From SLAN01 sp964565375 (lineage in GTDB: Bacteria > Spirochaetota > Spirochaetia > DSM-27196 > SKKC01), in assembly GCA_964565375.1 (NCBI GenBank), contig CAZMEV010000001.1:1-64000 (forward strand): 64,000 nt of DNA. The letters are read 5' to 3'. A program made the translations under genes and the position numbers. How positions within the stretch are numbered: the first letter of the stretch is position 1; each line of letters starts with the position of its first letter. The notes under the pieces are model-generated. The model was not told the origin of the DNA, made no database searches, and worked only from the letters and a program-made list of their open reading frames with translations. Below, one piece after another: positions 17,696-26,521 of this stretch.

Positions 17696-18921
17696 CGACG
17701 CACCATACGCTTCATTTCTCCGCCGCGGACGCGCTCTCCGAGCGCGAAAACGAATCCGTGCACCTCGCAGTCACCTCTCCCCCGTATCCGATGATCGAAA
17801 TGTGGGATGCGGCATTCGCCGACTGGGAGAGCAGATATGGTGAATCCGGGGAGACCGCCCTGGAAAGCATCCGCTCGGCGCTCGATGCCGGCCGGGGGTG
17901 GAATGCCTTCGAGGCGATGCACGTGCTGCTTGATTCGGTGTGGCGTGAGTGCTTTCGTGTGCTTACCGACGGTGGCTTTCTCGTTATTAATATAGGCGAT
18001 GCGACCCGCTCGCTGGGGAGCGAGTTCGCCCTTTATCCCAATCACGCGCGGATCGTTTCCAGCTGTGTTTCGATCGGCTTCACATCGCTTCCCGGCATCC
18101 TATGGCGCAAACAGACCAATGCCCCGAACAAGTTCATGGGCTCCGGTATGCTTCCGGCCGGAGCCTACGTGACGCTCGAGCACGAGCATATCCTCGTGCT
18201 TCGAAAGGGCGGAAAGCGCGCCTTCCGCACGAGTGCCGAGAAGGCACGCCGCCGGGAAAGCGCGCTGTTCTGGGAGGAGCGCAACCGGTGGTTCTCCGAT
18301 CTCTGGGATTTCAAAGGCGACAGGCAGGAAATGGGCGACGGCGCCGAGCGCAGCCGAAGCGGAGCCTTTCCCTTCGAGCTTCCGTTTCGCATTGTGAACA
18401 TGTACTCGCTTCTCGACGATCTCGTACTCGACCCCTTCGCGGGAACCGGAACGACACTCGCCGCCGCAGCCGCCTGCGGGCGACATTCTGTGGGATATGA
18501 GGTTGATGTTTCGCTACGGCCCGCGGTTGCCGCGACCTGCTCCCGGATTACCGACGCGGGTCGGGCGAGGCAGGAACAGCGACTTAGCGAGCACCGCGAT
18601 TTTGTTGCCAAGGCGGCCGAACGTGGACGGCCGAAAACCGCCCACCACAACCGAACCCACGACCTGCCCGTGGTAACCGGCCAGGAGCGCGAGCTCACCA
18701 TTATGCGCCCGGAGCGGGTTCAGTTCGCCGCCGGCTCTCTTCCGACGCAAGATCCGGCCGGTGCGTCGGGGCCGTCGCAAGGGCCGGCCGGTGCGGCGCA
18801 AGGGCCGGCCGGTGCGGCCCCTTCCGGACCGGAGCTTGACCTTTTCCCGGCGACGGATTCACACGGACCGCTCAGTTTTGATGTGGATCTGGAGCCGGCC
18901 GGGTCGCCGCCCCGGCATTAA
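17692..18921 (+). CDS. Orphan DNA methyltransferase, beta class (N4-cytosine type likely)
   Basis: The 409-residue protein has the catalytic motif SPPY (residues 29-32) ahead of the AdoMet-binding motif DPFAGTGTT (from residue 247), the order of the beta class. SPPY rather than DPPY/NPPY favours N4-cytosine methylation. The middle (100-230) would hold target recognition. The last 60 residues are low complexity with a QGPAGAA repeat and are dispensable to the fold. No restriction endonuclease, specificity subunit or repair gene adjoins it, so it appears to be a solitary methylase, coupled by ATGA to the antiporter. Base composition matches its neighbours, so recent transfer is not evident. Confidence 0.85.
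   Translation: MTTHHTLHFSAADALSERENESVHLAVTSPPYPMIEMWDAAFADWESRYGESGETALESIRSALDAGRGWNAFEAMHVLLDSVWRECFRVLTDGGFLVINIGDATRSLGSEFALYPNHARIVSSCVSIGFTSLPGILWRKQTNAPNKFMGSGMLPAGAYVTLEHEHILVLRKGGKRAFRTSAEKARRRESALFWEERNRWFSDLWDFKGDRQEMGDGAERSRSGAFPFELPFRIVNMYSLLDDLVLDPFAGTGTTLAAAAACGRHSVGYEVDVSLRPAVAATCSRITDAGRARQEQRLSEHRDFVAKAAERGRPKTAHHNRTHDLPVVTGQERELTIMRPERVQFAAGSLPTQDPAGASGPSQGPAGAAQGPAGAAPSGPELDLFPATDSHGPLSFDVDLEPAGSPPRH
18748..18819 (+). repeat. 21-bp tandem repeat in the methyltransferase tail
   Basis: Units of CAAGGGCCGGCCGGTGCGGCG and variants encode a seven-residue Gln-Gly-Pro-Ala-Gly-Ala-Ala repeat, about three copies with one degenerate. The reading frame is kept because the unit is a multiple of three. 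Confidence 0.7.
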
Positions 18922-18992
18922 GCATCCCGCGGTGTCCCTGGGCAACCGGGGTCGCCGCCCGGGCACTGAATCGCTATACTTCCGGCATAGCT

Positions 18993-20426
18993 ATGTCACA
19001 TCGAAAGCTGCTCGCTGCGCTCATGGCGCCGACTCTCAGTTCCATCACCATGCTCGCCATGTTCGCCGTAGCGATTCCCTCGCTGCGTGCCGAGTTTTCG
19101 CTGACCGAGGATGTCGCGTCGTGGCTCCAGGTCGCCTATGCGCTTCCTTTCATGATGTTCATGCCGCTGTACGGACGACTTGCCAACAGCCTCGGTGCAC
19201 GACGACTGCTTCTGCTTGGTCTCGGTCTTTTCACGGTTGGTACGGCACTTATTCTGATCGTGGAGACGCTCGAAACCATCTTCCTCGCGCGTGCCATTCA
19301 GGGAATGGGAGCGGCCGGCATTAATCCGCTTTCGATGGCCATTATCATGCATCATGCGCCGAGCGATCGTCGTGGAAATATGCTCGGCACCTGGAACTCC
19401 ATCGGGCCGATCTCGGGAATGGTCGGTCCGCTGGTCGGTGGGTTTCTGATTGACCTGTACGGGTGGCGAAGCATTTTCGCCTTTGCCCTGGTTATCGCGC
19501 TTGCCGCTCTTCTGCTTGCCCATCACGGGATCCCGTTCGACAAACACGAAACATCGAAACGCAAGCGTGATGTGCTTCGCACCTTTGACTGGCCGGGAGT
19601 CATCCTGTTCAACGCAGGTATAACGCTTTTTGTGTTTTATCTTTCGAGCAGGCCCATTTCGGGAGTGGCGCCACTGGCCGACTGGCGTTTTCTGGTCTCC
19701 GCCGTAGTCGTCGGCGCGGCGTTCGTCGTATTGCAGAGGCGTAGAAGGGATCCGTTTATCCGGCTGTCCATTTTCCGCAATCGCAACTTCTCTTTCGCAT
19801 CGATCTGCGTAAGTGTGCGTATGGCACTTATGGGCGGAATTACCTTCGTAGCGCCGTTATATGTCACAGACCTCTTCGGGTTTTCAGCTACTGAGGCCGG
19901 GGCGGTTATTACGCTTCACGCGTTCGCCCTTCTTATTACCATGCGTCTCGGTGGGAAGCTCATAGACCGCTATAAGAGCCGCGTTCAGATAATCGCCGGG
20001 CTCGGTATCGAGTCGGTGGCAATGCTTGTCCTCGCGCTTCTGCCGGAGGCAGCAGGGTTGTCACCGGTGCTCGCAGCGATTGCCCTGCACGGCCTGGGGG
20101 CCGGCCTGTGCCTCGCGGCGCTGCACCTGTATGCACTGAATGGTCTGCCTGCGGAAAAGTCGGCGGTTGGAGCCGGCTTGTACAGTATGGTTCGCTTCGC
20201 GGGCTCAATGTTCGGCCAGGCGGTTGGAGGAGTTGTCCTGTACGCAGGGATTGCCCGGCTCGGTGCTACGGCGGCGGGGTATACACCGGTGTTTGTATTC
20301 TATCTTCTCCTGAGCCTGATAGGAGCCGGCGCGGCGTTCGGTTTGACACCGAAGCTCGCCGGGGTAGAAAGCTCTGAAGCAGGAGAAGACTATGACGGTG
20401 GCGCTGCATTTAACTCGAGCCGGTAG
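18993..20426 (+). CDS. MFS transporter, DHA2 drug:H+ antiporter type
   Basis: The 477-residue protein has about 14 predicted membrane helices. Motif A is seen as GRLANSLGARRLLLLG and the antiporter motif C as SGMVGPLVGGFL, with ERxR-like AIQGMGAAGINPL between. This is the EmrB/QacA pattern of multidrug exporters driven by proton entry. It stands 71 bp after the methyltransferase gene. Its 3' end overlaps, tail to tail by 17 bp, the last gene of the long RND operon on the other strand, so the two transcripts converge with no spacer and no visible terminator. Confidence 0.88.
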   Translation: MSHRKLLAALMAPTLSSITMLAMFAVAIPSLRAEFSLTEDVASWLQVAYALPFMMFMPLYGRLANSLGARRLLLLGLGLFTVGTALILIVETLETIFLARAIQGMGAAGINPLSMAIIMHHAPSDRRGNMLGTWNSIGPISGMVGPLVGGFLIDLYGWRSIFAFALVIALAALLLAHHGIPFDKHETSKRKRDVLRTFDWPGVILFNAGITLFVFYLSSRPISGVAPLADWRFLVSAVVVGAAFVVLQRRRRDPFIRLSIFRNRNFSFASICVSVRMALMGGITFVAPLYVTDLFGFSATEAGAVITLHAFALLITMRLGGKLIDRYKSRVQIIAGLGIESVAMLVLALLPEAAGLSPVLAAIALHGLGAGLCLAALHLYALNGLPAEKSAVGAGLYSMVRFAGSMFGQAVGGVVLYAGIARLGATAAGYTPVFVFYLLLSLIGAGAAFGLTPKLAGVESSEAGEDYDGGAAFNSSR

Positions 20427-23370
20427 TGGCACCGTCGTTTGTTGAATGCGGCACCGACCTCACATGGGATCGCCGCCGCGGACAGCCATCGTAGAGAAGC
20501 TGCCAGATTGCTGGAAACAGTCCGAATGTCGTAATCAGGTTTGCAAGCGTTCCACCTGCAAGCACGAGTCCGATGAGGTGCGTCATCGCGGCCATGGGAG
20601 CCCCTCCGGTAAAAAGCAGGAGCGGAACCGCTGCGCCCAGCGTTGTTACTCCTGCGAGTATCAGATCCGGAGCCCGCTCGTTAATTGCCGTTTCGATTGG
20701 ACTACCCTGTGCCTGAAACCCGATAATTACAGCGTTGTTTACGGCTATTCCGACGAATATCACCGCACCTACGATAACTCCTCCCTCCAGCGGGGTCCCT
20801 CCCATTACGAATGGAAGCAGAGCGAGCGCTATGGTAGGAGGTATGAACAGCAGCGTGGCCACCGGAATGCGAAGCGATTCCGATGCGGTAGCCACCATCA
20901 GGGGAATCGCGATCGCGGTGCCGGCAAGCAGAATCCAGAGTGCCCTGTAGTGTCGCAGTTGCCGTTGGTAACGGCGGTCCACCTGTACAGCGTATCCCGG
21001 GGGCATTTCGAAGGTATCAAGCTGAGTGTGGACTGCGCTCAGGGTTCGCTCGAGACTGCGAGTCGCATAATGAGCGGTGAGAAACGAGGCGCGCTGTCGA
21101 TTGTAGCGGTCGATACGGGCAGGACGGCTTACCGTACGAAAGTCTGCTACCGAACTCATCGGCACTGACGAACTCCTGTTGCGCATACGTAGCAGCTGCA
21201 GGGATCGAGGGTCGTCAATCTGTTCCCTGCGCGCTCTCAGACGCACGTCGGTTTCCCCGGTTTCGCTGTGCCATTTGAGGATAACCGGTCCGTGAAGTGC
21301 CCAGCGCAGCGTTTCTCCAACCGAGCGAGCTGAGAGTCCCGACGTAGCGAGGCGTTCACGATCCGGTGCTATAACAAGCGCCGGGGGGTCATTTTTGAAG
21401 TGTAGAATCACAGACTCCACCAGTGGCGTATGCTCGATCCCATTCGCGGACCTCGCCTGCGTGAGCTTGCCGGCGAGTTCGCGGGCAAGAGTTCGTGTCT
21501 GTTCACGGTCCGGACCGGTAACCGCGAGTTCAATCGGTGTTCTGCCCGCAGGGCCCTGCCGCGGAGCGAGTATCTGAAGATTGACATCGACAAGTTCTGC
21601 ATCCAGGCGCCGTACCGCAGAGATAAGCTGTTCGGATACCGACCGGCCGCTCGGCTCGATCGCAACTGTCGCACTGTCGCGTCGTGCGATCTGCTCGATA
21701 CGCTGTACGCCGGTAAGTCGCCCGAGCCGGCCACTTATTGCTGTCGTACGCCGATCGACCGACTGTACTGACGCGCCGCTTTCGAACTCTGCATGAACCC
21801 GGACGGTCCAATCGTTCGCCGGGGTTTCCGGATTTGAGCCGGCTCGGAACGCAAACACCGTAGCTGCAATAACCACGCAACAAGCGATCGTGAGGGACAG
21901 CAGCGGATGCTTCAAGGACATCGCTGAAAGGTGGCGGCGCACGGCAATGGGAGGAACGGTGGATCCACGAAAGAAATCACATCCGCGCACGAGCAGCGCA
22001 ACAGGAAAAGAGACCGCGGCAAGTACTGTCGAGGCACGCGCAAGACCCGTTGCGCCGTCCACAATGCCGGGTACGACCGCGAAGGGCAGAAGCGCAGCAA
22101 CTGTCGTCAACACCGAGGTCGCAACAGCAGAAACCTGCGTGCGCCCGCCCGATCCGGTCAGCACTATTGTCGAATCGACCACGAGTCCACACGAAATCGC
22201 GAATCCCGCAAGCATGGCGGTGTCGAGCGGTGTTCCGAGGCGGGCGAACACAGCTGTTGCGGCGAGAAGGCTGACTGTCAGTACTATCGCGATTTCTCCT
22301 GCACGAGCTGCCGAACGGCAGGCGAGTGCGACGACTACAAGGACGGACGATAAAGACGCTGCTAATGCAGCAAGAGTATGGGTAACCGCGGTGCGGGCAT
22401 CTCCTCCGGCGTCGGCATGAAGCTCGACTTCGATGCCATGCTCGGTTTGCCACCGCCTTCGAAGCACGTGAATATGCTCCGACACCGAAAGAAGATTCGC
22501 ATCGCCGGTTGCGCTCACGCTGATCAGGACTGTCTGTTCGCCGTTAATCCTGCTGATCGTCTCCGGGTCGCGGGTGCCGGCACGAACCGAAGCAATGCGG
22601 CCGAGCGGCATTACACCCGATCCTGTCCTGATTTCAACGGAAGACAACAGCTCGTAGCGATCGTAGCGTGCATCAATGAATATCGGTATTGCTCTCGAAT
22701 GAGTGAAAAGCGTCCCACCGCTGCGGGCGGCATGGCGGTCACTCAATGTCTGAAAAAGGTCCCTCCATTCGAGCCTCGTTGCGGCAAGTTGATCGCGATG
22801 AATATCAATATGAACTTCCTCTACGGTGCCGCCGCTCACGCGAGCCTGAGCCACGCCCTGCAGCCGCTCGAGATCGCTGCGAAGCTTCTCCTCGGCAAGC
22901 CCGCGCAGCTCAGGCAGCGAACGGTCCGGGGCACTTATGGAAAGTACCGCAGCCGGAAATGAATCACTGTCTCCGCGAATGATCCTTGGACGCTGCACCG
23001 CTTCCGGTAGTCGATTATACAGCGCTGCCGCAACATCTCGAATCTCTGCGTATGCGTGGTCGACCGCTGTGTCGTCGCGAATTGCCGCGCGTACTCGCAC
23101 ACGTCCGGCCTCGGTGCTGCTTCGCAACGAGTCAATTCCCACAACCGATGCGAGTTTCGCCTCGAGGGGTTCGGTTATGCGCCGTTCGAGTTCGGCGGGT
23201 TCGACGCCTGAGTACCGAATTATGACTGAGATCACCCGATGACGTTGCTTTGGCTCCGCTCCGAACTCAAGATTAAAGGCGAGAAACAGCGAACCCGCTG
23301 TCAGGGCCGCGAAAAGCACCCGGCATCGAAACACCCGGGTCTCACGACCGCCGCTAACCATTGACTTCAC
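20410..23370 (-). CDS. RND family efflux transporter, second of a pair
   Basis: The 986-residue protein has the RND architecture: an N-terminal helix, a large periplasmic porter loop, a helix bundle with the GLVVDSTIVL segment that carries a conserved Asp of the proton relay, and a second half with the same plan. It is slightly shorter than usual RND pumps, and the VDD motif is reduced to VDS. The GTG start is supported by AAGGA at good spacing and overlaps the first pump gene by 17 bases. Two adjacent pump genes suggest a heteromeric trimer as in MdtB/MdtC, but separate trimers are possible. It is the last gene of an eight-gene operon. Confidence 0.88.
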   Translation of the reverse strand: MKSMVSGGRETRVFRCRVLFAALTAGSLFLAFNLEFGAEPKQRHRVISVIIRYSGVEPAELERRITEPLEAKLASVVGIDSLRSSTEAGRVRVRAAIRDDTAVDHAYAEIRDVAAALYNRLPEAVQRPRIIRGDSDSFPAAVLSISAPDRSLPELRGLAEEKLRSDLERLQGVAQARVSGGTVEEVHIDIHRDQLAATRLEWRDLFQTLSDRHAARSGGTLFTHSRAIPIFIDARYDRYELLSSVEIRTGSGVMPLGRIASVRAGTRDPETISRINGEQTVLISVSATGDANLLSVSEHIHVLRRRWQTEHGIEVELHADAGGDARTAVTHTLAALAASLSSVLVVVALACRSAARAGEIAIVLTVSLLAATAVFARLGTPLDTAMLAGFAISCGLVVDSTIVLTGSGGRTQVSAVATSVLTTVAALLPFAVVPGIVDGATGLARASTVLAAVSFPVALLVRGCDFFRGSTVPPIAVRRHLSAMSLKHPLLSLTIACCVVIAATVFAFRAGSNPETPANDWTVRVHAEFESGASVQSVDRRTTAISGRLGRLTGVQRIEQIARRDSATVAIEPSGRSVSEQLISAVRRLDAELVDVNLQILAPRQGPAGRTPIELAVTGPDREQTRTLARELAGKLTQARSANGIEHTPLVESVILHFKNDPPALVIAPDRERLATSGLSARSVGETLRWALHGPVILKWHSETGETDVRLRARREQIDDPRSLQLLRMRNRSSSVPMSSVADFRTVSRPARIDRYNRQRASFLTAHYATRSLERTLSAVHTQLDTFEMPPGYAVQVDRRYQRQLRHYRALWILLAGTAIAIPLMVATASESLRIPVATLLFIPPTIALALLPFVMGGTPLEGGVIVGAVIFVGIAVNNAVIIGFQAQGSPIETAINERAPDLILAGVTTLGAAVPLLLFTGGAPMAAMTHLIGLVLAGGTLANLITTFGLFPAIWQLLYDGCPRRRSHVRSVPHSTNDGATTGSS

Positions 23371-26300
23371 GTTTATGTCCTTGAGTTACTTCATTTCCGA
23401 GGTTCGACGGCATCGAGAATCTTCCCGCCACAAGAAAGGCGGCAGGTATGCCGAAAAGTGTCAGTGCCGTACCGACAGACAGTCCTGCAATAATGGTCAA
23501 TGCAAGACCGCTCTGGTTCGAACGAATACCAGGATCGATCGCAAGGGGCAGGAGCGCGACAACAGTCGTGGCTGTGGTCATGAGGATGGGGCGGGCTCGC
23601 CTGACTGCGCCTCGCATGACTGTGACGCGCAGGAACGCAGGTGACGGTGCATTGCGTTGATTCTGATTGTAACCGGCACGGTGTGAGCTGACGGTCAGCT
23701 GCCGATTCCAGGTTTCGATAAGTACGATGGCCCCATTGATGACCATACCGATAAGAACCAGACAGCCTATTGCACTCTGAAGAGTGAATGCGCGTCCGAG
23801 GGCGGCCGGTCCGAGTATTGAACCTGCCAGCGCGAACGGAAGTACCGAGAGTACGATCGCCGCCTGCATGACACTCTCGAATTGCAGCATGAGAATCGCT
23901 GCGACAATCATCATTGCCAGGGCGAACACCGGCATAAGCGAGCGGGCCAGGGAGGCAACCGTGGCCGCTGTGAGGTCTTCCGCCCACGGGTGGCGGCTGG
24001 TTTCGATTCGGCCGGTGTCACCCTGTACATAGATCACATCCCGCCGCGCACGTCTCGTAAGCACCGAGCGACCGTGGTGTTCTTCCAGTTGCAGTGCTTC
24101 GCGCAGCGGAATACCGTCGTGCAGGAGTGTGATATCAGGTTGGTTTCGACGGTCAGACGAGCCGTAGAAGAGCCGAATACCAATTTCCTCTCCACTCTGA
24201 ATGAGCGAACCGGCAGCTGTCCCCTCGACCGATGAACGAAGGAGAACTGAGGCGTCGGTGAGAGTAATATTTCGATGGTTGAGCACGTTACGGTCGGGCG
24301 TGGCCAGGATAGTCGGACGATATTCGACTGGTGCCAGCGCAATTTCGGTATCTTCAGCTGAAGCGCGTTCGATTTCCCGGCGCAGCTTCCTCGCTCGTTC
24401 GAGCGCAAGCTCCGGAGAATCGCCATGAACCGCGATTCCCTGTCCGTCATTAAACCCGAGAAGCCGCTCGAGAGCACCTTCGGGCAGCTCAATACGCGTG
24501 TGGTTTTCAGCAGATCCAAGCTGCTTACGCAACCGCGGCAGTATCGAGCGGGCGGAAACGCCTTCCTCGAGACTCAGGTGTATCGAGACAGCATTCGAGT
24601 TTGTCGAAGGGTCGGAAAGAATTGCCCACTCCTCCTCCTCCTCCTCGCCTCCGACCCGAGTTACTGTGGTCTCGATGCCGGGCAGAGCGCTCAGTATCTC
24701 CGCAATGTAGACCCCGCGGCGCGCTGCGGCTTCAACCGAGAGGTCGGGCGGAACGTTCACTGTTACCAGTACTTCCCCGGTATCTACCGGCTCGAGAACT
24801 GCTACCTCCACGTCGCGGACAGCCCATACGCCGCTTAGTCCCGCAATCATCGCTGCTGCAGTCACGGTTGCAACCGGGGATCGAAGGCAACGGCGGAGAA
24901 CGCTGGGATAAAGGCGACATGGTTGCGCGTTCGATACATGCCGGATGGAGGATGTAGGGCTGAAATACAGCGCCCCGGATAGTCGCGAGGATGTTGACTG
25001 CTTCCAGCGTTCAAGCTGCATGTAAAAAAGGGGAATTACTGTAACCGAAGCGAGGTAGCTTGCGAGTAGTGCGCTTATCACCGCGGTGGCAAGATCGGCA
25101 TAGAGAAGTCCTGCGATTCCCGGAAGGGCATAAAGTGGTAGAAAAACCGCCACAGTGGTCAGGGTGCCTGAGAAGGTAGCGCCTGACACCTCTGCGACCG
25201 CTCGTGCTGTACGGTCGATGTCAGGCGCCCCGCCGCCGTATTCATGCAGGTTTTCGACAACTACAATGCTGTTGTCGACTACCATTCCGATTCCGACGGC
25301 AATCCCGGCAAGTGCCATAGTATTAAGATTGACCTGGAGCATCGCGAGCAACGCGAATGAAAATCCGGAAGATACGGGAATCGATAGTGCCACGATTGAA
25401 GCGCTTCGCCATGAACGGAGAAAGAGAAGGAGCACTGCAAACGCGGCGATTGTCCCTGAGGCAGCAGAAACAATGATCTGCGAGACCGCAGTGCGAACTG
25501 CTGCCGAGCGGTCGTGCAGCAGCTGAAAACGGGCCGAGGAACCAAAGCTTCGTTCAAGTTCGGGGAGGGCCGCTGTGACGCGCCCTGCGACTTGTGCAGG
25601 GTTCGCATCGCTCGTGGCATATACATGAAGACCTATAGCCTCATCGCCGTCCACATGAAACGCGGAAGTTCGTGGTGCATAGCCTGGCTCTATACGTGCG
25701 AGGGAGGACAGCGGGATCGGCCCGGCCGGCGCCGTCGGCCCGGCCTCCTCGTTTTCAGCCGTCCCGCCGGCTCGGTCAACGGGGACATAAAGTTGCCCGA
25801 GCTCGCCGCGCGAACCCACCCTTGCATCTGTAGTAACGAAGATCTCGAGATCACCTTGAACAACCGATCCGGCGGCATACTCGGTGTTTCCATCGAGCAG
25901 TACTGATCTGATCGAAGCAATGTCGAGCTTGAGTTCCTGAGCTCGCTTCTGATCGACCGTGACATGCACTTCTTCCACCGGTCCGCCCGAAACCACGACC
26001 GCGCCGACTCCGGAAATCTGTTGTATGTACGCTCGTATTTCGCGCTCTGCGAGGCGACGAACGCGCGCAGCAGAGGCACCGGTAGGATGAAGTGCCACCC
26101 TAATTGCCGGACCTGACGATGGATCTGCTCGACGTACAGCCGGTCTTGATACGGCGCTTGGAAGCGCGGGGTAGAGTCTGTCGACCGCCTCCCGGGTTGT
26201 CGAGGTGGCGTGGCTGCTCCCTGTACCCGGATCGAACCTGAGTTGAACCGACACAGCGCCGGCCCGGGTTGTACTGCTGATTCCTCGCAGTCCCGGAATT

Positions 26301-26521
26301 CCTGACAGCCCCCGCTCGAGCGGAAGGGTAACAAGCTCACGCATCTGTTCGGCGGGCAATCCTTCATACCTCGCCGTCACGGTGATCACCGGGACATCAA
26401 TTGTTGGAAGCAGCGAAATGCTTGACGGCGCAATGCCCGCTATCCCGGCACTTACAACAGAAAGCGTAATCGCAATTGTTCCTATTGGTCGCCGCAGCAC
26501 CGCTGCGATCAGCGGTTTCAT
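23354..26521 (-). CDS. RND family efflux transporter, first of a pair (HAE1-like)
   Basis: The 1055-residue pump starts with MKPLIAAVLRRPIGTIA, the usual first helix of inner-membrane RND exporters. It has the TIDVPVITVTARYEGLP porter strand, a GMVVDNSIVVVENL relay segment in helix 4, and the matching helices 7-12 in its C-terminal half. It would export substrates with proton entry together with the adaptor and TolC encoded upstream. Its ATG overlaps the stop of the second Ig-like lipoprotein (ATGA). Confidence 0.92.
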   Translation of the reverse strand: MKPLIAAVLRRPIGTIAITLSVVSAGIAGIAPSSISLLPTIDVPVITVTARYEGLPAEQMRELVTLPLERGLSGIPGLRGISSTTRAGAVSVQLRFDPGTGSSHATSTTREAVDRLYPALPSAVSRPAVRRADPSSGPAIRVALHPTGASAARVRRLAEREIRAYIQQISGVGAVVVSGGPVEEVHVTVDQKRAQELKLDIASIRSVLLDGNTEYAAGSVVQGDLEIFVTTDARVGSRGELGQLYVPVDRAGGTAENEEAGPTAPAGPIPLSSLARIEPGYAPRTSAFHVDGDEAIGLHVYATSDANPAQVAGRVTAALPELERSFGSSARFQLLHDRSAAVRTAVSQIIVSAASGTIAAFAVLLLFLRSWRSASIVALSIPVSSGFSFALLAMLQVNLNTMALAGIAVGIGMVVDNSIVVVENLHEYGGGAPDIDRTARAVAEVSGATFSGTLTTVAVFLPLYALPGIAGLLYADLATAVISALLASYLASVTVIPLFYMQLERWKQSTSSRLSGALYFSPTSSIRHVSNAQPCRLYPSVLRRCLRSPVATVTAAAMIAGLSGVWAVRDVEVAVLEPVDTGEVLVTVNVPPDLSVEAAARRGVYIAEILSALPGIETTVTRVGGEEEEEEWAILSDPSTNSNAVSIHLSLEEGVSARSILPRLRKQLGSAENHTRIELPEGALERLLGFNDGQGIAVHGDSPELALERARKLRREIERASAEDTEIALAPVEYRPTILATPDRNVLNHRNITLTDASVLLRSSVEGTAAGSLIQSGEEIGIRLFYGSSDRRNQPDITLLHDGIPLREALQLEEHHGRSVLTRRARRDVIYVQGDTGRIETSRHPWAEDLTAATVASLARSLMPVFALAMMIVAAILMLQFESVMQAAIVLSVLPFALAGSILGPAALGRAFTLQSAIGCLVLIGMVINGAIVLIETWNRQLTVSSHRAGYNQNQRNAPSPAFLRVTVMRGAVRRARPILMTTATTVVALLPLAIDPGIRSNQSGLALTIIAGLSVGTALTLFGIPAAFLVAGRFSMPSNLGNEVTQGHKREVNG

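Noticed and set aside
17692..18921. Methyltransferase considered as part of a restriction-modification system
   Set aside because: Neighbours are an antiporter and an MFS exporter; no endonuclease, specificity or Vsr-like gene is seen nearby.
20410..26521. Two adjacent RND genes considered as one frameshifted pump
   Set aside because: Each has its own first helix, both halves and full length, so these are two genes.
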